A stretch of 64,000 nt of DNA from Nitrospira sp. (GTDB lineage: Bacteria > Nitrospirota > Nitrospiria > Nitrospirales > Nitrospiraceae). Below are positions 26,444 to 34,854 of the stretch, piece by piece. The position numbers were made by a program, and so were the translations under genes. Numbering within the stretch: the stretch's first letter is position 1; every line of letters begins with the position of its first letter. The notes under the pieces are model-generated. The model had not been told where the DNA came from. It made no database searches and worked only from the letters and a program-made list of their open reading frames with translations. The stretch spans positions 1 to 64,000 of the forward strand of contig JAHFEW010000012.1 of the NCBI GenBank assembly GCA_023248215.1, read 5' to 3'.

Positions 26444-28069
26444 TCACTCGGCAAGGAATTCCTTCCGTTCCGTGAGGTTGGAGGTTCTGTCCTGGACCGC
26501 CTCGGTGACCACGACTGAATTGGGATGGAGCATCGCGGGCAGATAGACTTCGATGGTGGTGCCCTGGCCGACTGTGCTGGTAGCACGGAAGGTGCCGCCG
26601 TGCTCGCTCACGATGCTTTGCACACCCGAGAGTCCCATTCCTGTCCCGCCTCCCGAGGAGGTGGCCGTAAAGAACGGATCGCACATCCGGGCCTGGAAGT
26701 CGGGGCTCATTCCGTCGCCGGTATCCGAGACGGCGAGGCGCACGTACTGTCCGGGAGGGAGCGGGAGTTCGTGGCCGTTCACTGGGGTGCTGAGATGGAT
26801 ATTGTCGAGTCGTACCTCCAAGACCCCGCCAGTCGTTCGCATGGCCTGTTCGGAATGAGCCAGTAGACTGACGCACACTTGATGGATCTGGGTCGGATCG
26901 GCAAACACGGGTTTGATTGCGCCAGGGATCCATTCGCGGAGGGTGATGTTCTCCGGTAACCTTCCTCTCAAGATTCGGAGGGTTTCCTTCAGAAGGATGT
27001 CCAGAGAGATCGGCTGTTTGGCGCTGTCTCCCTGGCGCCCGAACACAAGCATTTGCGTGACAAGATCTCGAGCCCGCTTCGAGGCGAGGATGACCTGCTG
27101 CACATGTCCATGGGCGCGACTGTCCGGCACGAGTAATGGCAGGGCCAAGTCTGAGAAACCCAGGATGGCGGTCAGGCAATTATTGAATTCATGGGCGATG
27201 CCGCCGGCCAGCGTCGCAACGGCCGCCATTTTCTTGGCCAGCTGCAGCTGGGCCGCAGTTTCTTTTTGTGCCGTGATATCGGTGACAATCACCTGGACGG
27301 CAGGTTGTCCATCGAAGGTGATCGGGGCGGCGACCATCTCCACATCGACGTGGGTCCCATCAGGCCGTACACATCGTCGCTCCACGGGAGCCGCGGGCGT
27401 TGGCGTGTTGGGGGCCTCTGGCAACGGCAGGGTCTGGAGGAACTCCTCCGGGAAGAATTCCGACAGCGATCGTCCCGCGATGTCTTCCGCCGCTGCGATT
27501 CCGAAGAGTCGGATGCCGGCTTGATTGATGAAAAGGAGCGTGCCATCGGAATGGACGAGGATTGCATGGGGCGACAGTTGAATCAGATTGCGGTACCGTT
27601 CCTCGCTCGCTTGTAGGGCCTCCAATGCCAATTGTCGGGGGGTGACATCGCGGACCATTCCCACGTATCCGGTCGGGGATTCTCCACTGGTGCGCAGCGG
27701 AAAGGCTTCTGCCATGACCCAGCGTACCGATCCATCGGCTCGCTGGAAGCGAAATTCGCGGGAAAAGCTGCGGCCCTCGGTCGTGGCCCGAGACCATTCG
27801 GCACAGATGGGATCATGATCGTCAGGGAACAGGGCGTCGAGCCAGCATTGGCCCGGCTTTGGTGTGGCAGGGAGCCCGGCGATGCGACAGAGCCGTTCGT
27901 TGAGATACAAGGTGCGGCCCTGGGGGTCCGACAGAAAGATGCCGATGGAGGCTTGAGTGGAGAGGGTACGGACGAAGGCCTCGATCGTCGCGAATGCTCC
28001 CGCGGTGGGAAAGGCATCCGTCAATCCGGGTGCCCTCACGCGGCACTCCGTTGTGTGGTTCGAGCGCAC
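26444..28069 (-). CDS. Cytosolic PAS-PAS histidine kinase with unusual N box
   Basis: Protein of about 541 residues without membrane segments: two PAS domains (about 30-145 and 155-270), HisKA with H293 in GGIAHEFNNCLTA, and a HATPase domain with DTGDGMS and GTGMGLSGV. The N box, normally NLLxNAxxAM, reads SLLAHSEQAM at about 401-410, so the Asn that coordinates magnesium in most kinases is replaced by His and the preceding Asn by Ser. ATP binding may be weakened or altered. The start is GTG at 28069 with no good ribosome site, hence uncertain by some codons. A receiver gene follows. Confidence 0.85.
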   Translation of the reverse strand: MRSNHTTECRVRAPGLTDAFPTAGAFATIEAFVRTLSTQASIGIFLSDPQGRTLYLNERLCRIAGLPATPKPGQCWLDALFPDDHDPICAEWSRATTEGRSFSREFRFQRADGSVRWVMAEAFPLRTSGESPTGYVGMVRDVTPRQLALEALQASEERYRNLIQLSPHAILVHSDGTLLFINQAGIRLFGIAAAEDIAGRSLSEFFPEEFLQTLPLPEAPNTPTPAAPVERRCVRPDGTHVDVEMVAAPITFDGQPAVQVIVTDITAQKETAAQLQLAKKMAAVATLAGGIAHEFNNCLTAILGFSDLALPLLVPDSRAHGHVQQVILASKRARDLVTQMLVFGRQGDSAKQPISLDILLKETLRILRGRLPENITLREWIPGAIKPVFADPTQIHQVCVSLLAHSEQAMRTTGGVLEVRLDNIHLSTPVNGHELPLPPGQYVRLAVSDTGDGMSPDFQARMCDPFFTATSSGGGTGMGLSGVQSIVSEHGGTFRATSTVGQGTTIEVYLPAMLHPNSVVVTEAVQDRTSNLTERKEFLAE

Positions 28070-28646
28070 TGGATCATGAGAGAGAATTTCCTTGAATCAA
28101 GAAGTCGTGACATTCACCTTGATGAATGAGTGGTGAGATACGTTGCGGAAAACACTGTCGCGGGATGTCCATATGTCACCGAGTGCAACACTCATCACAC
28201 AATGAATAGGCATGCAAGGACGGTATCATACCACCAAGCGGGACGACGCCGTTAGAGATGATTGATATTTGGCAAGGTAATTTAGCCCTAGAGATCTAGG
28301 GCCATTTGGCTGGGGGGGGGTGAGGGGATGAGGATTGAGGAGTTTCAGTACCTTCTTCAGAAAAATACCGCTGTTTGAATATGGTGCGTTGAAGTGGAGT
28401 TGCTGACAGGCTTGGGAGAGCAACGGTGATTGGCTCGCAGTGGAAGGCGAGCCCTGTTCGCTCCGTTTAGCCAGTCCAGAGGATCTGGAGTGACCTGGAT
28501 TGTGCATCGACAATTCATCAGGCTGAGCTGATTGTCCGAGAGTGCGGGGGACAGAGAGTACTGGAAGAAAAGCGTATAGGAGTGTGATTCATCGCCTCGC
28601 CGCGCGCCATCGATGAAACCTGCGCGGACCAAGCGGATGTTAAGGT
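28070..28646. other. Intergenic region downstream of tRNA-Leu, no supported gene
   Basis: About 577 bases between the PAS kinase start and the 3' end of tRNA-Leu. Short overlapping open frames on the minus strand (28226-28513 and 28357-28632) show no recognisable domains. It contains a perfect 8-base-arm palindrome at 28285-28302 and a run of nine G at 28312-28320. No integrase or attachment-site repeat of the tRNA end could be identified by eye. Confidence 0.5.
28285..28302. repeat. Perfect palindrome next to a G tract
   Basis: GCCCTAGA, two bases, TCTAGGGC: an eight-base inverted repeat with almost no loop. As a symmetric site it is more like a protein-binding operator than a terminator, since no T run follows on either strand. 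Function unknown. Confidence 0.55.
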
Positions 28647-28730
28647 TGGTGCCGAAGGCGGGACTTGAACCCGCACGGCTTGCGCCACACGCCCCTCAAA
28701 CGTGCGTGTCTGCCATTCCACCACTTCGGC
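28647..28730 (-). tRNA. tRNA-Leu (GAG)
   Basis: Minus-strand class II tRNA. Acceptor GCCGAAG pairs with CTTCGGC, and discriminator A plus CCA are encoded. The anticodon stem CACGT/GCGTG encloses loop TTGAGGG with anticodon GAG. A long variable arm and the GGTTCAAGTCC T-loop are present. Confidence 0.97.
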
Positions 28731-28835
28731 GACCGAATTCGTCCTTGTCAACACGTGAAGCGCGATGCGTACAGCGAGGGGCAGCGGTGAAAAATATCGG
28801 TCCGCTGAGTACGCAGCAGGCTTCAGAGAAAGCGC

Positions 28836-28865
28836 ATTATAGAAGTGGTCCAAAATGCTTGTCAA
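28836..28865 (-). promoter_or_regulatory. Consensus sigma70 promoter for tRNA-Leu
   Basis: TTGACA (rc of 28860-28865), an 18-base spacer and TATAAT (rc of 28836-28841): a perfect match in both boxes, on the strand of the tRNA. It lies about 100 bases before the mature 5' end, so a sizeable leader would be removed by RNase P. Confidence 0.85.
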
Positions 28866-28956
28866 TCAACTAGTTGTCCGGTAGAATCTGACGCGTGCTG
28901 CGCGGGCACGTCGCACATCTTCCCACATCACAGAGATCAGCGGGCCAATTTTCGAG

Positions 28957-29652
28957 ATGACACCTCTCTCAGCCCCACATGTTTCGCGCACGAGCCAACA
29001 CACTGCAATCGTGGCGCTCTTTGATGTCGATAACACGCTGCTTCCCGGGCAGGCGAGCGAAGTGCGGTTTTTTCGCTTTCTCTGGAGGCGTGGCCTGGTC
29101 GGATGGCGTGAGCTCTGGGAGAGTGCGGAATGGATGCTGCGTCAAGCGCCTCCGGTCTCATTGCACCCTCTGCGAAAACGAAAGCTCTACCTGGCTGGGA
29201 AGGCCGTGGCCGATATCGAGTCTCTCGCGGAGGAATTCTGTCGCGCCGAGATCTTCCCGCGTCTCTCGGCGCAAGGGTTGTCTCGAATGGATGAACATCG
29301 ACGAGCCGGGCATCAGATCGTGCTGGTGACCGGGTCCCTCGATTTCCTCATGGCTCCGCTTGCCGCGTTGCTGGAGGTATCGGCCGTGCTGGCGGCCAAG
29401 CTTGAGCAGCAACATCGTCTGTTTACCGGGCAGGTCTGCGCTCCACTCCCCTATGGCCCCGGCAAGCGTGAACTAATCAGCCAATTGGCGCAGGAGTCCC
29501 GCATTGATCTGGCGCAGTCGTTTGCCTATGGCGACAGTCCCGGCGATGTCGAGCTTCTCCACATGGTGGGCCATCCGCTGGTCGTGAATCCTATCCGAGG
29601 CATGGCCTCTATCGCACGGCGGAATGGGTGGCCGGTGGCCATATGGAAATGA
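28957..29652 (+). CDS. HAD-superfamily IB phosphatase
   Basis: Protein of 231 residues of the SerB-like HAD-IB group. Motif I is FDVDNTLLPG near 22-31 (nucleophile Asp), motif II is the Thr/Ser in VLVTGSLDFL, Lys of motif III lies in GKRELISQL, and motif IV is YGDSPGDVELL. All catalytic positions are present. The helical cap is of the IB type, so substrates could be phosphoserine-like or phospholipid headgroup molecules; the sequence does not decide. ATG at 28957 has a weak ribosome site. It precedes queE in the same direction with a 41-base gap. Confidence 0.85.
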   Translation: MTPLSAPHVSRTSQHTAIVALFDVDNTLLPGQASEVRFFRFLWRRGLVGWRELWESAEWMLRQAPPVSLHPLRKRKLYLAGKAVADIESLAEEFCRAEIFPRLSAQGLSRMDEHRRAGHQIVLVTGSLDFLMAPLAALLEVSAVLAAKLEQQHRLFTGQVCAPLPYGPGKRELISQLAQESRIDLAQSFAYGDSPGDVELLHMVGHPLVVNPIRGMASIARRNGWPVAIWK

Positions 29653-29693
29653 GTCTGTGGGTCATTCATCGTTGACTCGCTGATGCCATCACC

Positions 29694-30332
29694 ATGATCA
29701 AGGTTACGGAAATTTTTCACAGTATCCAGGGCGAGTCAACGTACGCCGGTCGGCCCTGCGTGTTCATCCGCTTGACGGGCTGTCCGTTGCGCTGCACCTG
29801 GTGCGACACGGCCTACGCATTCTACGGCGGGCGAGACATGGCGATGGACGAGATTGTGGCTGAGGTCCGCCCCTTCGATTGCCGTCTCGTGGAGGTGACC
29901 GGAGGGGAGCCACTGAGCCAGGCCGACTCGTTGGCGCTGCTGACCCGGCTCTGTGACGAGGGATTCGAGGTACTGCTGGAAACCAGCGGCGCGATCGATA
30001 CGGCCGGTGTTGATCGGCGGGTGCATGTGATTCTCGACGTCAAGTGTCCGGGCAGTGGAATGACTGACCGGATGCATTGGCCGAACCTCGAAAGGCTGTC
30101 ACCTCAGGATGAGGCGAAGTTCGTGATCAAAGATCGGGCTGACTACGAATGGGCGCGAGAGGTGGTCCGTCGCGAGGAGCTTTGGACACGCTGTACGGTG
30201 CTCTTTAGCCCGGTGTTCGGTGACGTGGAGGTGCGGCAGCTGGCGGAGTGGGTGCTGGCTGACAAGCTGCCGGTTCGGTTCCAGCTACAACTGCACAAGT
30301 ACATTTGGGCGCCGGACATGCGAGGCGTGTGA
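29694..30332 (+). CDS. queE: 7-carboxy-7-deazaguanine synthase
   Basis: Radical-SAM enzyme of queuosine (7-deazaguanine) biosynthesis, converting carboxytetrahydropterin to 7-carboxy-7-deazaguanine. Of 212 residues, the N-terminus shows FHSIQGESTYAGRPCVFIRL (20 residues), then the cluster motif CPLRCTWC, in which the CxxxCxxC Cys triad is intact. The VTGGEPLSQ motif binds the SAM methionyl group. No other queuosine gene is nearby. The ATG at 29694 lies just before the conserved IKVTEIFHS. Confidence 0.93.
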   Translation: MIKVTEIFHSIQGESTYAGRPCVFIRLTGCPLRCTWCDTAYAFYGGRDMAMDEIVAEVRPFDCRLVEVTGGEPLSQADSLALLTRLCDEGFEVLLETSGAIDTAGVDRRVHVILDVKCPGSGMTDRMHWPNLERLSPQDEAKFVIKDRADYEWAREVVRREELWTRCTVLFSPVFGDVEVRQLAEWVLADKLPVRFQLQLHKYIWAPDMRGV

Positions 30333-30430
30333 GGGCATTCGTCATGCCTGATGAGAGGCGACGTGGACGGCGCGACGTTTTGCGACAGACGATGCGTGAT
30401 CGGTGAATGGCAAGAACGTGGGGAGGATTG

Positions 30431-31951
30431 ATGAAGATGATCGAGGTTGAAGCACAGGTCGGACGGGCGGAGAACGAGGCGGCCGAGGTTCTTGTGTTGC
30501 TCCGTTGTGAGGGAGCGTCAGGGCTCACGCAAGAGGCGGCCGCCATCGATGCTCAACTCGGGGGGCAGCTGGCCAAGTTGATCAAGCGCGGAGAATTCGA
30601 AGGCAAACTTGGCGAAGGGTTGCTGGTCCATACGCAGGGCAAGGCCAAGGCGACCCGGTTGGTGCTGGCCGGGTTGGGAAAGGAAAAGGATCTGCGGCTC
30701 GATGCGTTCCGGCAAGCGTTGGGCTCGGTAGTCAAACGTGTCCGCCAGGCCAAAGTGACGTCGTTTGCCGTGGTGATGCCGGACACACTCCCACACGAGA
30801 CTTCCGTTCTGGATGTGGCGCAGGCCTTGGTTGAAGGGGCCATTCTTGGCAACTATCAATTCACCGCCTATCGCAGCGACAACGGGGCCAAACCGATCGA
30901 CGTCGAACGCCTGACGCTCTACACGTCTCAACGTGCGCAGCTCCCACAAATGACTGAGGGCATCCGGCGCGGGGTGGCGACTGCCGAAGCCACGGTCCTG
31001 GTCCGCGACCTGTGCAACCATCCGTCCAATGTGATGACGCCGACGCGCATCGTCCGTGAAGCCAAGACGGTCGCGAAAGAATCCGGCGTGCGCCTGAAGG
31101 TCCTTGAGCAAAAAGACATGGAGCAGCTCGGCATGGGCGCGCTGCTCGGCGTGGCCCGGGGCAGCCACGAACCGCCGAAGTTCATCATTCTTGAATATAA
31201 GGGTGCGAAGGCAAAGAAGGGAGAACAACCGATCGTGTTGGTCGGGAAGACCATCACATTCGACACCGGCGGCATCTCGCTCAAGCCGGCCGAGAACATG
31301 GAACACATGAAGGCCGACATGACGGGCGGCGCCGAGGTTTTGGCGACGATGCGGGCGGCCGCACGGCTCAAACTGCCGCTGCACCTCATCAGTATTCTGC
31401 CCGTAGCGGAAAATATGCCGGGCGGGCGCGCGATGAAGCCCGGAGATATCGTGACCACCCTATCCGGCAAAACCGTCGAAGTGCAGAACACCGACGCTGA
31501 GGGCCGATTGATTCTGTCCGACGGCTTGGCCTATGCCACCCGCTACAAGCCGGCAGTGTTGATCGATATCGCGACCTTGACCGGTGCCTGCGTGGTGGCG
31601 CTCGGCCAGTTTGCCATCGGGATGTTCGGCAACAACGAGCAGGCGAAAGACCAGGTCCGGAACGCCGGGTTGCGGGCCGGTGAGCGCGTCTGGGAGATGC
31701 CGTTGTGGGAGGAGTATTTCGAGCAACTGCGCAGTGACGTGGCCGATATGCGGAATATCGGGGGCCGAGGCGGAGGCATGATTACCGCCGCCCTGTTCCT
31801 GAGCAAGTTTGTGGGCGATTGCCCGTGGATCCACCTGGATATTGCGAGCACTGATTGGAGCGAGCGGGAGCGAGCGTACCTGCCGAAGGGGCCCACCGGT
31901 ATTGGCACGCGCCTCCTCATTCAATTCCTGATCGACCGCACATTGCCGTAA
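30431..31951 (+). CDS. pepA: Leucyl (cytosol) aminopeptidase, M17
   Basis: Two-metal aminopeptidase of 506 residues that trims N-terminal residues from peptides. The C-terminal catalytic domain has the metal and substrate residues in VGKTITFDTGGISLKPAENM and the family signature NTDAEGRLIL, plus GACVVALG. The N-terminal domain is the usual M17 regulatory fold. ATG 30431 is preferred over an upstream in-frame ATG at 30407 because GGGGAGGATTG precedes it. In some bacteria PepA also acts as a DNA-binding protein; nothing here decides that. Confidence 0.95.
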   Translation: MKMIEVEAQVGRAENEAAEVLVLLRCEGASGLTQEAAAIDAQLGGQLAKLIKRGEFEGKLGEGLLVHTQGKAKATRLVLAGLGKEKDLRLDAFRQALGSVVKRVRQAKVTSFAVVMPDTLPHETSVLDVAQALVEGAILGNYQFTAYRSDNGAKPIDVERLTLYTSQRAQLPQMTEGIRRGVATAEATVLVRDLCNHPSNVMTPTRIVREAKTVAKESGVRLKVLEQKDMEQLGMGALLGVARGSHEPPKFIILEYKGAKAKKGEQPIVLVGKTITFDTGGISLKPAENMEHMKADMTGGAEVLATMRAAARLKLPLHLISILPVAENMPGGRAMKPGDIVTTLSGKTVEVQNTDAEGRLILSDGLAYATRYKPAVLIDIATLTGACVVALGQFAIGMFGNNEQAKDQVRNAGLRAGERVWEMPLWEEYFEQLRSDVADMRNIGGRGGGMITAALFLSKFVGDCPWIHLDIASTDWSERERAYLPKGPTGIGTRLLIQFLIDRTLP

Positions 31952-32024
31952 CTACTGCCAAACGGGCATTGAGTGGTTTGAACGGGACATCGGCCGGTTC
32001 ATCAAATCGTCAGAGTAGGGTGGT

Positions 32025-33176
32025 ATGACATTACGGGAACAGATCGGCCAACTTTTCATGATGGGTTTCACTGGGACCACGGTTACGAAAGACCTGGCCT
32101 CGTTTCTGAAAGCGTACTCACCGGGCGGCGTCATTTTTTTTAAACGCAACCTGGAATCGGTCCAGCAAACCGTCGAGCTCACCAATGGGCTGCAGAAACT
32201 GTCACCCCGCTCGCCGCTGCTCTTCGCGATCGATCAAGAAGGGGGGCGGGTGTCTCGTCTCCCTGGCGAGTTCACAATTTTTCCTCCCTGTGAGCAGCTG
32301 GGGCAGTGCAACTCTTATGAATTGGCCTATTCGGCTGCAGCCATCATTGCGACAGAGTTGCGGGCTGTGGGGATTAACATGAACATGGCCCCGGTGCTTG
32401 ATGTGAACAGCAATCCGGACAATCCCGTGATCGGCGACCGGGCGTTCGGCGCGACGCCCGAGATCGTGGGAGAGATGGGCTTGGCGACCATTGCAGGATT
32501 GCAGGAAAATAAGGTGGTCGCTTGCGGCAAACACTTTCCCGGTCATGGAGACACGGCGACGGATTCGCATAAGGAACTTCCGGTCGTCGACGCGGATCTT
32601 CAACGGTTGCGCGAGACAGAGTTTCCTCCCTTTCAACAGGCGATTCGCTATGGCGTGGCGAGCCTCATGACGGCCCATGTCCTCTATCGGGCGTTAGATC
32701 CGGAGGCCCCGGCGACCTTGTCGTCGGCGGTGATACAGCACCTGCTGCGGGAAGAGTTTCGCTATGACGGGGTTGTCTTCACCGATGATCTGGAAATGCA
32801 CGCCATCATCGATCACGACGGAATAGGCGAGGCGGCTGTCCGCGCGTTTGTAGCCGGATGCGATGTCCTGTTGATCTGTAAGGACCAGGAGCGGGTCATG
32901 GCGGCCATGCAGGCCATGGAGAAGGCCGTGCAAGATGGTCGGATCACTCAGGACAGGCTGGAGCAGTCGCTGGTCCGCGTGGCGCAGCTCAAGGCACGCT
33001 ATCTCCAGCCCTATAAACCGGTGACGATTTCCGATGCGCGCCTGATCGTCGGCTGCCGCTCGCACAAGGTCCTTCTTGATTCGTGGCGCAACGCCTATGG
33101 GCGGGTGCCCAAACCCAAGGCCCTTGAGATCAACGAGCCCGCGGCCTCTCACGATTCCCCGGTGACGCATGTGTGA
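32025..33176 (+). CDS. nagZ: Glycoside hydrolase family 3, beta-N-acetylhexosaminidase-like
   Basis: Cytosolic 383-residue GH3 enzyme; NagZ removes N-acetylglucosamine from anhydro-muropeptides in cell-wall recycling. Visible are FAIDQEGGRVSRL (substrate binding), KHFPGHGDTATDSH, which carries the catalytic Asp-His pair of the flexible loop, and FTDDLEM with the nucleophile Asp. There is no signal peptide. The extra 40-residue C-terminal tail after the barrel is poorly conserved. It follows pepA by 73 bases in the same direction. Confidence 0.9.
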   Translation: MTLREQIGQLFMMGFTGTTVTKDLASFLKAYSPGGVIFFKRNLESVQQTVELTNGLQKLSPRSPLLFAIDQEGGRVSRLPGEFTIFPPCEQLGQCNSYELAYSAAAIIATELRAVGINMNMAPVLDVNSNPDNPVIGDRAFGATPEIVGEMGLATIAGLQENKVVACGKHFPGHGDTATDSHKELPVVDADLQRLRETEFPPFQQAIRYGVASLMTAHVLYRALDPEAPATLSSAVIQHLLREEFRYDGVVFTDDLEMHAIIDHDGIGEAAVRAFVAGCDVLLICKDQERVMAAMQAMEKAVQDGRITQDRLEQSLVRVAQLKARYLQPYKPVTISDARLIVGCRSHKVLLDSWRNAYGRVPKPKALEINEPAASHDSPVTHV

Positions 33177-33383
33177 GGGGTAGGTGTGCTGCTCCCATCT
33201 CTTGTGCGCATGGTGACGGGAACGATCATTCCATCTTTTTTGGAATGAGGGTTCTGAGCTGACTCCTGGCGGGCAACGGGCTCTGTGTGCGCTGATACAT
33301 GGCATAGTCTGCGCTGGATTTTTATCCGGCGATCTGATTCACTGCTGGTCCATTGAAACTGTTCCCTATCATATCGAGGCAGC

Positions 33384-33770
33384 ATGGCCATTAGAAAAGG
33401 CGACATTCTCGACGAACGAAAACGTTTTCCGGATTCTTGTGGCCTCGTGGTCAAGTTTGTCGGCGGCGGCGAGGGATTCCAGAAGCTCTTGTGTTGCGGG
33501 CATGAGTTGACCGAAGAGGATCTGGTGCCTGATATCCTCCCGTCGAGAGGCCGCAAGAAAGGGGCATTGCTTCCTGGAGCTATGCTGGAGGAGAAACGGC
33601 AGTTTGGCGATTCCTGCGGACTGCGCGTCATGGTGATTGACGGGGGAGCCGGGTTTCAAGGGATCGACTGTTGCGGCCATACCATCACGGCTAGGGCGGT
33701 CAACAGCCTGAAGTTCGGTCAACCACGGGAGGAGTCCCCGATTCCCACTGGTCCGGCAGGGCAGGCATGA
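33384..33770 (+). CDS. Tandem desulforedoxin-like small protein
   Basis: Protein of 128 residues made of two copies of a 40-residue unit (about 6-43 and 63-102). Each unit has the pattern ...DSCGLxVxxxxGGxGFQxxxCCGHxxT, with Cys19, Cys37, Cys38, His40 and Cys78, Cys96, Cys97, His99. This resembles desulforedoxin and the N-terminal domain of desulfoferrodoxin (CxxCG...GGG...CCG), but the first Cys of CxxC is missing in both units and a His follows CCG. A metal site with three Cys and a His, or no metal, is possible. The stop overlaps the ATG of the PsiE-like gene, implying a shared job. Family not named by me. Confidence 0.75.
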   Translation: MAIRKGDILDERKRFPDSCGLVVKFVGGGEGFQKLLCCGHELTEEDLVPDILPSRGRKKGALLPGAMLEEKRQFGDSCGLRVMVIDGGAGFQGIDCCGHTITARAVNSLKFGQPREESPIPTGPAGQA

Positions 33771-34291
33771 TGCAACCGCCTGTTCCCGCTGGATCGATCG
33801 AGCGGTCTCGCCGAGCCACCATGCAGTGGTTGCTCGGGTTTATGGATCATCTGGACCGGCTTGGGTATGTCGCGGCGGGGTTCAGCCTGCTCGTCTTGGG
33901 CATGATTATTTTTGCCCATGCCTGGTACGTCTTTCTGATGCGGCCGGTTCAGCTGGGATTGCTTCCTGCCGGGCTCAAGTTGTTGAATGATCTTCTCCTG
34001 GTGATCATTCTTCTGGAATTGTTTCGGACGGTCGTGCGGTTTCTTCAGACAGAGGTATTGGAACTGGAGCCTTATCTGGCGGTGGGCATCATCGCCTGTA
34101 CGCGAAGGGTGTTGACGGCGAGTGCAGAGTTATCCCACCAGCTGGAGCTGGTGGCCAGAGATACCCGGCAGGAGCTCTTTCAGCAGTACCTGATGGATGT
34201 CGGTCTGAACGTGACCGTCATCATCGTCCTCATCTTGGGCGTCTACCTCCTCCGCAAGCGCCCCACTGCTCAGCGCCCTACCCCAGCCTAA
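33767..34291 (+). CDS. PsiE-like membrane protein
   Basis: Protein of 174 residues with four predicted helices (about 35-58, 66-88, 103-122 and 149-167) and the LNDLLLVIILLELFRTVVRFL segment (quoted in part: LLLVIILLELFRTV) typical of the phosphate-starvation-inducible PsiE family. Function of this family is not established. Its ATG overlaps the stop of the tandem desulforedoxin-like gene, so the two are co-translated. The 3' end is Pro/Arg-rich. Confidence 0.75.
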   Translation: MMQPPVPAGSIERSRRATMQWLLGFMDHLDRLGYVAAGFSLLVLGMIIFAHAWYVFLMRPVQLGLLPAGLKLLNDLLLVIILLELFRTVVRFLQTEVLELEPYLAVGIIACTRRVLTASAELSHQLELVARDTRQELFQQYLMDVGLNVTVIIVLILGVYLLRKRPTAQRPTPA

Positions 34292-34382
34292 CTGGGTTTT
34301 TGGGATGGAGCCGGGGATCGATAGGTCGTTCTTGCCCTCTTCCGGCCTCTTGTGGCATCATGCACCTCTTTTGGGAGGCGGG

Positions 34383-34829
34383 GTGGCCACATTGCTCGAA
34401 TATGTGGGGTCGGTGCATATCTATCTCGGGCCGTACCGAGGAAACCCCATTGCGTTATATTTGAGGCGTACGGAAACCGGTTGCCAGATCGGTCCTCGAG
34501 CCTATCCATGGAATGACGTGGTGGGGGCGGGCGAAACTCCCAACAAAGCCGCCGCCGATTTCGAAGAAAAATGGAAGGGCAAAGGGCTGGCTGCCGATAT
34601 GTATTCAGGCCCTTCGTGGGAGGGTGGCATTAAACCGGAGAAGCCTGCTCCACCTAAGCCTGCTGTTCCGCCAAAACCTGCGGCTGCTCCGGCAGCCGGC
34701 GCGCCAACTTCAGGGGTACCCGTTGCCCCGACGGCGGCGGCTGTCGCGAAGCCGACCGCTCCCGCTGCTGCCCCTGCATCAGCAGCTCTCAAGACCGATT
34801 CGGTTACTCCAACCGAGTCGTCCTCCTAG
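34383..34829 (+). CDS. Unknown protein with Pro/Ala-rich tail
   Basis: Protein of about 148 residues: an N-terminal 75-residue globular part (LLEYVGSVHIYLGPYRGN, YLRRTETGCQIGPRAYPW) then a low-complexity Pro/Ala/Lys tail to the end. GTG at 34383 is chosen because GGGAGG lies four bases upstream; an ATG at 34305 would add 26 residues without a ribosome site. No signal peptide and no recognised family. Same direction as the PsiE-like gene, 91 bases downstream. Confidence 0.6.
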   Translation: MATLLEYVGSVHIYLGPYRGNPIALYLRRTETGCQIGPRAYPWNDVVGAGETPNKAAADFEEKWKGKGLAADMYSGPSWEGGIKPEKPAPPKPAVPPKPAAAPAAGAPTSGVPVAPTAAAVAKPTAPAAAPASAALKTDSVTPTESSS

Positions 34830-34854
34830 GTCTCCTTTTCACTCAATCGTGGTG

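Noticed and set aside
33226-33248. Possible terminator after nagZ
   Set aside because: The 8-base arms enclose a T-rich loop and no T run follows the hairpin, so the termination signal is not convincing.
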